Source of the DNA: Hippophae tibetana
Lineage: Eukaryota > Streptophyta > Magnoliopsida > Rosales > Elaeagnaceae
Length of the DNA stretch: 64,000 nt
Assembly: GCA_037013495.1 (NCBI GenBank)
Contig: CM072803.1
Coordinates: 14,340,001 to 14,404,000, forward strand
Direction: 5' to 3'
Shown here: positions 12,252 through 24,738 of the stretch, piece by piece
How the letters are laid out: each line of letters begins with the position of its first letter
Position numbering within the stretch: position 1 is the stretch's first letter
Position numbers and translations under genes: made by a program
Notes under the pieces: generated by a model
The model's database searches: none
What the model was told of the DNA's origin: nothing
Seen by the model: the letters and a program-made list of their open reading frames with translations, nothing else

Positions 12252-15050
12252 GGGGGGCACAACCAAATATAAAAAAAGTGTTTTTCCAAAGAGGGTTGAC
12301 TAGGATAGAGGGTTTACTCAAGTACTATTTAATTCCTTAAAAGGCTTTGTTGCAATCTTCATTCCAAAAAATTGACGTGTTCTTCCACAAAATTTTGAAG
12401 AATGGAAAACATTGTTTTGTGTACTTAAAAATGAATATGTTTAGTGCCACTATTTTTTCATTTAATTGTTGATTCCCCTTTAGACTTGTAGAAGGCCTCA
12501 TGCTAACCAAGGATTGTATCTTGTCCAGGTTGGCCTATATCCCGCATACAAATATAAGATACTAGAAGAATTTCCCTAAAGCAACACCAAAAATACATTT
12601 CTTAAGGTTAAGTCTCATTTGATACCTTCAAATTTCAGAGAAGATATCCTCCAAGTCCTTGATGTGGTCTACAAGTTGTGTTGATTTTACCACCATGTCA
12701 TTGACATATGCCTCAAGATTTCTTCCTAGTTGTTTTGCAAACATCTTATTGAAAAGGAGTTTATAAGTGGCCCCTACATTCTTCTATCTAAAGGGAATTC
12801 TAGTGTAGCAGAAAGTCCCTTCCTTAATGATGAAAGATGTTATCTCTTCATCTTCTGGGTGCATTATGATATGATGATAGCCAAAATATGCATCCAAAAA
12901 AGTCATCAAGCCGAAACTAGCAGTGACATCAACTAGTTGATCAATGATTGGGAGGGGAAACAATCCTTTGGACAAGCATTAATTAAGTCTGTGAAGGCCA
13001 TACACATATGGGGTGACCTATAAGTCTTCTTTACCAGCACCACATTTGACAACTAAGAGGAGTAGTTTACCTCTCTATTAATCTCTCTCTCTTTGAGGGT
13101 AGTGACTTAACCTTTAATCACCTAATTAATTTCTTTGAGAACTTTCTCTTCCTTTGGTTAATAGGTTTAGTTTCATATCGACATTCAACCAATGGTTCAT
13201 GATCTCAAAACCAACCTCAGGCATGTCTACATGCCTCCATACAAAGATGTTGGCATTCTTCTTTAGGTAATAAGATATCTGCTCTCTCACATCTGTTGTC
13301 AAGTCAGTGCTTAACTTTAGAGAGTAGTCTTCCTCCTAGTTCCCCATTATTAGATCTTGTACTTCATTTGTGTTAACCAACTTTGCTAGACATACACCTC
13401 TTAGCCTTTTAAGAAAAGGCCCATACTGTGGTTGCTACTTGGGAATGATCCATTTCATAGTGGTGTTATAACAAATTTTGGCCTTTTGTTGGTCCTCACT
13501 TATTTACATTATGCCCTCCTTAGTTAGGTATTTGATGACTTAGTGGAAGGTGGATGGAACCGCTTTTATCTTCTGTATCCATGGTCTACCCAAGATGAAA
13601 TTATAGTGTGCTATAACATCAATTACCATGAAGTTAGACATCATTATAGATCCCTAGGCCATGATTAGAAAGACTACAGTTCCAATTGCGTAGGTGGTGC
13701 TATTGTTAAATCCTACCAAGGGTAGCTCTTTTCCTTGCTATGTCACCTTTCTTTATGCCTAAGGCCCTTGTTGTTGACAAAAAAAAGGTCAACGGAACTC
13801 CCAGTGTTGATCATGATCTGAAAAAACATCATAGGATCCTATCCTTAGGGAAATTACCAAGGGGTCCTCGTAGGGAGATGAGGTCTCATCCTTCCCGATG
13901 GAGGTGATTTCAGTTGAAGACCTGGCCCTTTCCAGATTGTAGACATGCGAAGAGCCATACAAGTCTCTGACATACCTTTTACGTGAGTTGTTAGAGGTCA
14001 CATTAAGTCTGAGGCCTCTATATATGGTGTGAATAGTCCTTACATTGGACCTATATTGAGAGGTCATTTTGCTACTTGAGGGATCGAGCAGCCTCAATGT
14101 TCCAAACTTGGGCTTATGCCTTGTCACTCTACTATTGGTTCCGATGAGGTCTTTTAAGCACTCTATTTCTAGCAAATCCTCAATTTCCTTTTTCAAATGC
14201 CTACAATCTCTCATTTCATAGCCGACATCCTTGTGAAAAGCATACCATTTAGACATATCCTTGGGGATAGCCCTCATTCTTGATACAACTTAAGTGAGGC
14301 TCACCCTCAAGAGGGACCCTTGAATGAGAACAATGACCTCTCCTAAGGCCTTCTATTCCTAGCCTATTGCCCACTTATTCTTCTCTACTCTTTCTCTGGC
14401 AAAAATTCCATAGTTTCTTGCAGTTCTTATCCAACCTTAGCTCCCTTTCCAAATTGAAAAATTTTCTCGCCTCTCCATAAGCTTCTTCCAAAGTATTTGG
14501 GACTGTCTTGGTCAACTTTGCAAACAAATCATAATTTTTCAACAGACCTCGCCTAAAGACCTCTATCATGATAAATCCAGGGTAATCTACTATCTTAGCT
14601 TTTCTTCCCTAAACCTTCTAATGTATTCTTCAATAGACTCACCCTCTCCCTGGGTGATTGAGAATAGGTGGTAGGACTTCTTTATCAAGGGCTTGTTAGA
14701 GGTGTAATTGGTGATGAATATCTTAGAAAATTATGAAAAATAGGTTATGGTATGTGATTCCATATTGTTGAACCATTTCTGTACGCCATCACAAAGGGTA
14801 TCAACAAACAAATTACACATTATGGAATCCCATTTGTCCCAAGTGAGGCTCACAAGAGCCATATCCAATTTGAAGTGTTGCACATTAGTCACCGGATCTT
14901 TAGTACCTTGGTAGTCCGGGAACTTAGGAGCACTGAACTTGGATGAGGGCTCATCGTGCTCTATTTCATCAAAAAAATGGAGAGACATATAGTTGCTCGC
15001 AATCCCTATCCATATCGTATACTGCCTTACCCTTATCTTTCCCTTCATTG
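10250..15050 (-). mobile_element. gag-pol region of the Tat element, fossil
   Basis: Parts in order on the minus strand are as follows. Gag is at about 14380-15048, with the APKFPDYQGTKDP and KWFNNM motifs of retrotransposon gag. The gag tail is at 13789-14277, with a KWYAFHKDVGY motif. A protease-like INTGSSVD lies near 13800. Reverse transcriptase spans about 12100-13100, with FPLPIIDQLVD and DAYFGYHHI at 12784-12975 and a YVDD-like site near 12700. RNase H is at 11457-11660 (SDSQLVVNQ, SADALATL). Integrase core-like readings lie at about 10500-11000. Motif choice fits the plant Tat/RIRE2 group and there is no chromodomain. It is broken in many places. Confidence 0.8.
12219..12258. repeat. 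(GT)n run followed by a long G tract
   Basis: About eight GT dinucleotides run straight into more than twenty consecutive G residues in DNA that is otherwise AT-rich. It lies within the Tat reverse transcriptase/RNase H region. A tract like this is prone to slippage and sequencing error, so its length should not be trusted. Confidence 0.95.
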
Positions 15051-15505
15051 GCCCTTTTTAGGGTTTGTTCTTGTTTTATATTAGCCTTCTCTAGTGCCCA
15101 AAATCATGCCTCCCAGTTTTCACACTCTAGTAGCAACTACTCTTTATTGGGTCTCATCGAGCTAGGATGAGGGTCAACCTCAATTGTGTTCTCACCTTGG
15201 GTAGGCTCAGGCACAACATGTTCTGTCTTAGTTCTACCCACTAGGTTAGTGACTCAACCTTCAAGATCTATAGGGCTTGACTATGATCGAAGTTCCTTAT
15301 TCTCTTGCCTAGTTTCCACAAGCTCTCTTCTTAGCTTAAGGAGTTGGTGTGCCAACTCTTAGTGGGGATCAACCATTCCTATAGAATCATTGGGAACTGG
15401 AAAGTTATGGTCCTGAGCTGATGTTGCCTCCTCATTTCCTTGAAGATATAGGGTCAGAATTCAAAACTTGATTTTCGAATCTATGCCCCATGGTGGGTAC
15501 CAAAA

Positions 15506-15944
15506 TGCTGGGGATGGTCTCATTCGTAGAGAGAGAAATTAGAGAAAAGTGAAAGAGTTTTATGAAATGTGTGGATCTTTGAAGAAGTCCATGTATATAT
15601 ATCATTATATGTACACGTGTCGATTACATAGGATGTAGATATCACAACATGTTAGAGGGGTATAAGAGTAAAGTAAAGTATATATAAATCTTAAGGTCAA
15701 CCACACCATAATTCAACCTGGAGGTCGGTTCTCCAACACCAGGGCTCCCATGCATAGGCAAGTCCATACTATCGATGTTGTTATGGTGCGGGCACACATA
15801 GCTTCTCCTAAGATGACCTTGCCTAACGAGCCGAGCTACCAATTGGGTCAGATTATTAAATGGATAGGGCTCGGATCAATCCATATGTCCAAACACTACC
15901 ATTTCCATGTATTACAGACTAAGAGCCTCCACAAAATGAAACAT
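15506..15944 (-). repeat. 5' LTR of the Tat element
   Basis: It begins next to the primer-binding-like site (15484-15501). Its first 85 bp match 3478-3565. On the minus strand it ends ATCCCCAGCA. It extends to about 15944, where copia A sequence resumes. The outer edge is approximate because I could not identify a clear target duplication. Confidence 0.6.
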
Positions 15945-17447
15945 TTGAGATAACACTCAAATCACTAGTTAAACGATGAGAATCACCTATATCCTTGTAC
16001 CAGGTTTTGTCTTCACAAGAATCTTGAATTATCTTGGCACATGTAGAACTTGATTCTTGAACACATAAAGAAAATAGTGAGAAGTCATTATTTGAAATGA
16101 AATTCATCAAATTCAATGACTATTTTTTATCAAGAAACTCATTTTCAATGTTCTTAGATTGATTATGTTGAGAATTAGAATTAAACCCTTCCGAAGTCTC
16201 ATTTTCTTCAACTTGTGACAAATGCATTTATGATGGCCTTGGATTTGCGGAATTATTTAAGCTGTTATTGTTAGACTTTGAGTAATGATAGAAACATCTT
16301 GAGGCATTATGACCTTGTTTCTTGCATATTTGGTAGGTATCCTTGTACTTTTAACCATGTTTATTCTTATTATTTCTACCACAATTTTGGTAAGAAGGAT
16401 ACTAACCTTGATTGTTGTTATTAGTAGTGTTGTTATGACTAGATTGATTTTGTTAATTTTATTTATAATTTTGGCTTGATCTTTGTTGATGGTTCAGTTT
16501 ATAAGAGGATCTTGCAAAATTGGCTTGAACTAACTTAGTATTAACACTATTCATCCTCTCTATCTACTTTTCTTGAATTCTTAACAAGCTAAAAAAATCA
16601 TCAAAAGAGGAAACTTTCTTCTTTTGAGGGATGGTAGTAATTATAGATGCATAATCACTTGCTAAACCACCAAGAATGTTCAAAAATTATTCCTATAAGA
16701 GATCTCATCATTTGCAGCTGCTATATGGTCAATCAAGCTCTTTATTGTATTGATATAAGTTTCAATTAGCATTGTTCATTTCTGTAAGGTCTATAATGGA
16801 TATCTAATTTGTAAACAACTGGGCTTAAGATGTATTAGAAAATAATTTTTTTAAAGCTTTCCAATAAGTTGATTTTGAATCTTTCTCTTTCTCGATGAGA
16901 TGTCTAAGGTAATTCTGTGTAATAGAATTGTAAATCTAACTCATCACTACCTTATCTTTTGTATCCCAAATGTCAAATTCAAGAGTTTCTTCAAGAACTT
17001 CTTGAATTTGGGTGAATTCGTCAATGATAACTTGGATTGATTTCTTCACAAATCTTACAGGTGCAACAAATATGCTGCCAATGAAGCCCTGCAGTCCATA
17101 CATACAAATGACATGGTGTAGTTATTCTCTCCAAAATAAGAAATTAGATCCGTCAAGATTTATCAAAAAGTTAGGACAAATTGGTATATTTTGTATAAAG
17201 AATGAATTTTCTGAAACTGTTCCAATGGAAGCCAAGTTATTATAAGTTTGTTTAGCCATAACTCTTATACCATTAAATAGTGTAAATTGAGAGATAAGAG
17301 AAGAAGACAATGTGATAGCTATATTTTATAAATATATTCTTTATTTAGTTTTTGCATTGAGGGTTTATATTTACAGTGCTTGCTTTAAGGTACACCATAT
17401 AGGCACACTCTAATTTGCAACAATAACATATTACATCACTCATGCTA
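15945..17447 (-). mobile_element. Ty1/copia element A, 5' part: LTR, gag, protease start
   Basis: A minus-strand gag-like reading starts near 17260 (MAKQTYNN..., then NLDGSNFLFWRE, the usual start of copia gag). A CCHC-like knuckle region follows near 16270-16400, and a protease-side stretch at 15919-16116 reads up to FCGGS. That is the point where the 3' part at 3471 picks up (GS-V-P-IS). The Tat element therefore inserted here. A primer-binding-like TGGTATAAGAG (about 17254-17264) sits beside the LTR at 17281. The LTR seems to be cut at about 17447. The copy is fossil and broken. Confidence 0.7.
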
Positions 17448-18222
17448 TGTTTGGTTGGATGGAATGGAATTGATTCCTTCCATTTTTTTGTTTGGTTGGG
17501 CTTAAAAATAGGATTGGAATGGAATCAATTCCTAAAGGAGAATGAATCAGAATTCCTTCACCCTCTTAAGGAATCATGATTTCATTCTCATCTCAATTTT
17601 TTTTTTCAATTTTACCCTAACCTTAAATATAACCCAAAATCAAAATCCCAAAACCCGACACCCTAAATTTCAAATCCCAAATTTTCAAACCCTAAACTTT
17701 AAATCTTAAAACCTTAAATCCTAAATCACAAATTCCAAATTCCAAAACCCTAAACTTTATTTAGAAAAATAATAATTTTAACCTTAAACTTTAACCCACA
17801 AATATAACCCTAAATTTAACCTTAAACCTTAACCCACAAATATAACCCTAAATCCCAAAACCCTAAACCATATGAAGAAAAATAATAATTTTAATCATAA
17901 ATCTTAACCCATAAATATAACCCTAAATCCTAAATTCTAAACTCTAAACCCCAAATCCTAAATCCCAAAACCATAAACCTTAAACCTCAAATCTCAAATC
18001 CTAAAACCCTAAACCTTAACCCATAAATATAACCCTAACCCTTAAATCCCAAATCCTAAAACCCTAAACCCTATTTAGAAAAATAATAATTTTAACCCTA
18101 AACCTTAACCCACAAATATAACATTAAACTCCAAATCTCAAATCTTAAACCTCAAAACCCTAAACCCTATTTAGAAAAATAATAATTTTAATAATATATT
18201 TTTTAAGTAATAATTATTTAGA
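17448..18222. repeat. MITE-like element with degenerate telomere-like (CCCTAAA) repeats, copy 1
   Basis: It begins with TTTGGTTGGATGGAATGG-type sequence common at the ends of plant MITEs. Most of it is degenerate repeats of CCCTAAA, CCTAAATCC and CCCTAAACC, organised in larger units separated by a 'tatttagaaaaataataattttaa'-like block. A second copy is at 50720-51650. This copy loses similarity near 18222, where a plastid rRNA fragment begins. It is not a true telomere array, because perfect heptamers are few and scattered. Confidence 0.7.
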
Positions 18223-18271
18223 AACCGATTTCTACGCATTTCACCGCTCCACCAGAAATTCCCTCTGCACC
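18223..18271 (-). rRNA. plastid 16S rRNA fragment, antisense (nuclear insert)
   Basis: About 48 bp match the plastid/bacterial-type 16S rRNA segment GGTGGAGCGGTGAAATGCGT and flanks, read on the minus strand, with only a few changes. The mitochondrial rRNA differs here, so a plastid origin is more likely. Far too short to be functional. It is a fossil of plastid DNA in the nucleus. It continues on the right into 18272-18349, which I do not recognise. Confidence 0.8.
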
Positions 18272-18349
18272 TGAAATAAGACTAATGAAGATTCAGAAGA
18301 ATGGGTCTGGGCTTTCGAAAAGCTCACTGTCCTTATGCTGACTTCCAAA

Positions 18350-18396
18350 GGGTACGCCACAGTAGTCCTAGCCGTAAACGATGGATACTAGGCGCT
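18350..18396 (+). rRNA. plastid 16S rRNA fragment, sense (nuclear insert)
   Basis: About 42-45 bp match the 16S segment CAGTAGTCCTAGCCGTAAAC and GATGGATACTAGGCGCT. The plastid-type CCTAGCCGTAAACGATGGATACTAGG is distinctive. It lies about 80 bp from the antisense fragment. In an intact plastid 16S gene the two segments are roughly 100 bp apart and on the same strand, so one has been turned round. Confidence 0.85.
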
Positions 18397-18399
18397 TTC

Positions 18400-20056
18400 T
18401 TCTTTTCTCTATCTTTTATTAAAAAGATATGCACTTACTTTACTGCCGTTTTCTTTCTTATTGATTGTAGCCAAACAACAAAAGAAAGCATATGATTAGT
18501 AGTACAAATCTAACACTTTTGTGATAAATCTACTATCAAACTCATTATTATTAATACAAATCTAAAACCAAATTTCTTATTAGTGGTATAAATTTACAAT
18601 CAAGCTCCATATTAGTTGTAAAAATTTACCACAAAAAATATAATGTAACCATAAAAAAAATAACTTAGTAATACATTTGTATCACTAATTATAATTGAGT
18701 GATATTGTTCTCAATCGATATAGTTTGATAGTACATTTGTAACTTTCCTGATAATTTAATGGTATATTTGTTGGTTGAGTTTTAAGTTTATTTAGTCATA
18801 TAATTTTACTTAATTAATACTTTAGTTATATAACTATTAAGGTAGGTTTATATAATATTTTTTTCAAAAATAAAATTGAATTTTTTTAATTAAATAAAAA
18901 AAATTCTAACATTCTTTTTAAGGCAAATTAATATTAAGAATATCTTATTTTAGATTATCATTAATGGGATAAAATTATAATGTCGTTTAGACTAACGAGA
19001 GCAGTTGCAATAGTTAGGTATATTGATCTAGAATACTATATGAAGTGAGAGAGAGAGAGGGCATATAATTTTTTTGTTTTAATTAAAAAGGAAAAAAATC
19101 AATTTTACTCTTTAAAAAAATCATTTAAAAAGAATTGAACTAACTTGACCTAAAAATGAAATTATAGAACTAAATAGACATATCATATAGTTTCAAGAAT
19201 ACAATATTAATTAAATAAAATTATATGACTAAATATACCCAAAACCCTTTGTTATTTTACCCATTAATTTAGAGAATTGATATTATAGAGCATAAAACAC
19301 TAATGTCAGAGCAAATAAATATTTTATTTAATAATTTAATGCTCTATGATTTCTAAAAATAAAAATATTGGTTTGATAATAATAAAATATGTTCTGAAAA
19401 TAAGAACATTCTTACTTTATTATAGAATTTTAATATGAATAGGACTTGTGTATCATGGTGTTTTATTTTTGTTAGATTTTTTTTTCTAATTTCATTTATA
19501 AGCACTAAAAAGTTTATGGGTAAAGAACATTAAGAGTCTTGTAACTTATACAAGTAAATCATATAAATCGCTTACTTTTTCAATAAAACATATAATCTTG
19601 TTTTTTTCTTAATAAAATAAACACTAAAATTTTATTTTTATCGTTGATTGAGAAATTATGTAAGATTTTATCATATAATTAAATTTATAAGATTATTTTT
19701 TATCATTTACTATCAATCTAATAAGCTTAATAATATTTTTTTCTAAAAATACCTTACAAATTTGATAATATGACTACTTAATGATAAAATCTGCTTTAAT
19801 TTTTCAATCTATAGTTAAAATAAGAATTTAGTATTAATAATATGAAAACAACAAAAATAATATAATCCACTAAAAAATTATGATATTTATAAGCTATACT
19901 TTTCACCCTACTTTTATTGGTAAACTTATTGGACTATAATATGACCATACACCACCTATTTGATCTATTATGAATCATTTATGGTTTATCTTCGTTATAT
20001 TAAATATGTTTCCCTGTAGTTTTATGTAGAATTTCATTAACAAATATGGTTGGTAC
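18400..20056. other. AT-rich intergenic DNA, no gene seen
   Basis: No reading frame longer than about 65 codons, no recognisable motif and no RNA gene. Only short AT-rich repeats and homopolymer runs are visible. Confidence 0.6.
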
Positions 20057-20672
20057 TGTTAATTGTGGCACAAAACCATTTATTATTAAACCCCTCCTCT
20101 TTTCCCTTTATATATATATATATCTTCATTTCTTTCCCTGCTGTAGTGAGCAACTGCTAGAGCAGAGTAGAGAAAAACCTTAGAAGCTGAAAAATCAGCA
20201 AACCACAGATTACAGGAGTCACTTTCAGTAGCAAGATTCCATCTACCCCAATCATTCCTTATCTGGTTCGTATTCCTCCATTTTGTTTAATATAGTAGAA
20301 AAGGAAGCTATAAAATGTTAATATTTATATAATAATATTTGATTTAATAACAAGTTTGTTAATTTATCTTGATATATATTATCAGTAAATTAGAGGGAGT
20401 TATTTTGTGTATGTATTTGAGTTTTTTCTTGATATATTTTGTGAAGCTCTTTGAAGATTAGTGTTTGTATCTTTATTTGATTATTAATATAAAAAAATTC
20501 GGTGTGCCGACTTCACTGGAGTAGACTTTTCACATTGAAAAGTTAAACTACTTAAATCATTGTGTTCAATTTATTTTCTCATTGCGTATTATTTTACTGT
20601 TATCTATTATTATTTATTTGTGCAATCAAAATTGGACCCGATCTTCGCTTCTAAAAATGCTAATTTATAACA
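20057..20672 (+). repeat. 5' LTR of copia B1
   Basis: It starts TGTTAATTGTGG and ends ATTTATAACA, directly before the primer-binding site. A TATA box (TTTATATATATA) lies near 20105. It matches 24739-25350 with scattered substitutions and short indels. Confidence 0.85.
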
Positions 20673-23600
20673 AATTGGTATCAAAGCATCAAGTTATTCT
20701 GCTATTTATTGAAATTGATCAAGTTTGCTTTTTTGAATTTATTTTGTGCTTCTATTTATTTAATATTGAGTTTTCTGTCATGGTGGCAAAATATAAAATT
20801 GAAAAATTCAATGGTAGGAATGATTTCAGTTTATAGCGTATGAAAATGCATGCCATATTAGTTAAAGAAGGGCTCGTTAAGACACTTGAAGGCAATGATA
20901 AATTTTCAGAGAAAATTGATTGATGGTGAAAAAGATACATTGATGGAAAATGTTCTCAGTTCTATTCAGTTATCCTTATCTGATGAGGTATTACGCGAGG
21001 TTGGTGATGAGAAATCTCCTGCTGGGTTATGACTTAAATTGGAGAATTTGTAGATGACCAAATCTTTAATAATTCGGTTATATTTGAAGCATCGTTTGTA
21101 TACATTTAGAATGTCAGAAGATACATCTTTACAAGATCACCTTGATGAATTTACTAAAATTATTCATGATCTAAAAAATGGTGGTGTTAAGATTGATGAT
21201 GAGGATCGGGCCTTAGTTCTATTATGTTATTTACCTCATTCATTTAAAAAAATTATTGATACCATATTATATGGGCGAGACATTATTTCTTTGGAGGATG
21301 TCAAAGCAGCTTTGAATTCCAGAGAGTTGAAGAAAAAGGTGTCTACAAGCAATAATGATAACATCAATGGTTTATTTGTCAGAGGTAGAAATCAAGAAAA
21401 AAACACAAGCAATAATAGAAGCAAGTCTAGATCCAAATCTAGAAAACGAAAAGATAAATGCAGTTATTGTCGTCAAGAAGGGCACTGAAAAGTAAATTGT
21501 TCGAAACTCAAAGGTAAAGGAAATATACTACAACGTCTTCTATTACTAATGGTGTTGGTGGTGTAGCAGATAGTTCTGGTTTCGATGGTGAAAATGTTCT
21601 ATCAGTATCTATTGGTTCTCTTGGAGATGTTTGGATTCTTCATTCGGGTTGCACTTATCATATGTGCCCCAGTAGAGACTGGTTTGCTTCTTATCGGTCT
21701 ATTGATGGGAAATAATATGTCCTGCAAGGTTATTGGTATTGGTACTGTCCGAATTAAGATGCACAATGGTATTGTTAGGACTTTGAAATATGTTCGTCAT
21801 GTTCTAGATTTGAAAAAGAACTTGAAATCTTTGGGTACTCTTGATTCACAAGGTTACAAGTATATAGCTGAATGTGGAGTTTTAAGAGTTAGTAAGGATG
21901 CTCTCGTTGTTACTAAAGGGCAATTTTTGCGTAACCTCTATATGCTTCAAGGTAGCACTGTTATTGGCAGTGTTTCAGTTTTGTCCTCGTTAGATCAAGA
22001 TTCAGATACTACTCGATTATGGTATATGCGGATAGGGTATATGAGTGAGGCATAAATATCTATTTTGAGCAAACATGATTTGCTTGGTGGTCAGAAAACT
22101 GGGAAGCTTGATTTCTATGAGCACTGTGTCTATGGAAAGCATCACAGGGTTAAGTTCAGTACAACCATCCATAAAATTAAAGGTACTGTTGATTATATTC
22201 ATTCAGATATTTAGGGTCTTTCTCGTGTTGTGTCTAAAGGTAGGGTCCGGTATATGTTGACTTTTATTGATGACTTCTCTCGACATGTTTGAATGCATTT
22301 TCTGAAGAACAAGAATGAAGCGTTCTCAAAATTTTTAAAATTCAAGGCTTGTATATAAAATCAAAAAAGTAAGAAAATCAAGCATTTGAGAAATGATAAT
22401 GGTTTGGAATTTTGTGAAAGTCAGTTTAATGAGTTTTGTGCAAGAAATGGCCTAGTGATACATTGCACTGTGTGTCATACACCACAACAAAATGGAGTAG
22501 CAGAACGTATGAATAAGACTCTATTAGAAAGAGCTCATTGTATGCTCTTTCGAGCTAACTTGGATAAATCCTTTTGGGCTGAAGCTTGTAACCATACCTG
22601 TTATTTGGTGAATCGATCCCCATCAACTACAATTGAGTTGAAGACTATGTTTGAGGTATTCTTTGCTACTCCTGCTAATTATTTTGATTTGAAATTTTTT
22701 GATTGTCTTGCTTATGCTCATGTTAATGATGGTAAACTTGAACCTAGGGCATTAAAATGCATATTTTTGGGGTATCCTTTTGGGGTGAAAGGTTATAGAT
22801 TATAGTGTGTTGAACCCAAGTTACTTAAATTTTTGATTAGTAGAGATGTTAAGTTTGATGAATTTTCCATGTTGTAAAAGAAAAAAGAGTCTATTGTTGA
22901 AGGTAAAGACTATGGTGTTGGTGAGTAGATAGAGCTTGAGAGTAGAGCTCCTAGTCAAGTGCAAGAGGGCACTTCAAATTAGCCATCTATGGATGAGATA
23001 GATGATTCTGCTCATGATGTGCAGAAGAGCAATATGAGCAACCATATAGTATTGCAGAGGGTAAAGGAATAAGAGAAATTCGACGCTCTCAGAGGTATGC
23101 AGATGCAGACTTAGTTGTGATGAGTCTGCTTAATGAACGGTTGCTATGAATGAAGAGATTGAATCACTTCATAAGAATCATACTTAGGAATTGGTGAAAT
23201 CACTTAAGGGCCAGAAGATTGTTGGAAACATATAAGTCTTCAAGAAAAAAAGAAGGTATACCTGAGGTTGAAGTAGCTAGGTTCAAGGCACATGTTGTTG
23301 CAAAGGGTTATTATCAGAAAAAAAGGGTATTGACTTCAATGAAGTATTTTCACCTATTGTGAAACATATCTCTACTCGTGTGTTTCTTGCTATGGTTGCA
23401 TTGTTTGACATGGAATTAGAACAACTTGATGTTAAGACAACCTTCTTAAATGGTGAGCTTGAGGAACAAATATATATGCATCAACTAGAGGGTTTTTTTG
23501 TTCCAAGTAAGGAAGATCATGTTTTTTTATTGAAAAAGTATTTATATGGGTTGAAGTAACCCCCTAGGTAGTGGTATAAACGGTTTGATTCTTTTATGAT

Positions 23601-24738
23601 TGATCATGGTTACTTTAGGAGTGATTATGATAGTTGTGTTTATCATAAAAGATTCCATGATGGTTCATCTGTCTATTTGTTGCTTTATATTTATGACATG
23701 CTTATTGCTTCGAAGAATGAGTCTGAGATTCAGCAATTAAAGTCTCAACTTAGTGGTGAGTTTGAGATGAAAGATTTGGGTGTAGCGAAGAAAATTTTGG
23801 GCATGGAAATTTATAGGGATAGACAAGTGGGCAAGCTTTATTTGACTCTGAAAAGTTATATTGAAAAGTTCTTGAACACTTTGGTATGAAAGAGTCTAAA
23901 CCTGTGAGTACGCCATTAGTTGTGCATTTTAGGCTTTCTTTAGATTTGTCACCACAATCAAAAGAAGAATAGCGGTACATGTGTCAGGTTTCATATACTA
24001 GTGCCATTGGTAGTTTGATGTACGCTATGGTTTGTACTCGTCTAGATATTTCACATGCAGTTAGTATTGTTAACAGATATATGGGTAATCCTGGCAAGCA
24101 GTGAAATGGATACTTTGGTATTTGAGAGGTATATCTAATTTTGGTTTGATATATGATGGAAGTTCTAATACCAGTTGTAGTGTTATTGGTTATGTGAACT
24201 CCGATTATACTGGTGATTTCTATAGAAGAAGATCTCTGACAGGTTATGTCTTCACTCTTTCTCATTATGCCATTAATTGGAAGACTACTTTATAGTCTAC
24301 AGTTTCTTTGTCTACGATAGAGGTAAAATATATGGCAGTAGCAGAGATAGTGAAAGAATCCATTTGGCTTAGAGGTTTGGTTTGTGATTTGGGTTTATAA
24401 CAGGATACTTATGTTGTATTTTGTGATAGTTAGAGTGTGATACACTTGATCAAGAATACTATGTATCATGAAAGAACCAAATATATTGATGTCAGATATC
24501 ACTTCATTCGTGACATTGTCTCTTAAGGTGTTATTGTTGTCAATAAGATAGTCACTACAGAGAATCCAACTGATATATTAATCAAACCAGTTACATTTAA
24601 CAAGTTCAAGCATTGTTTGGATTTGATTGGTGTTTATAGTAAATGATCACCCTTCAGGGCTTTGTGCGACAATTATTTGGTATTATGAGGAATTTCATTT
24701 GAAAAATAAGTTTTCTGTTTTGAGTCAAGGTGGAGATT

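Noticed and set aside
17600-18190. Interstitial telomere or chromosome fusion site
   Set aside because: The CCCTAAA units are degenerate, mixed with CCTAAATC variants and arranged in larger units with a spacer. A second copy with the same flanks exists at 50.7-51.65 kb, so a dispersed element explains it better.
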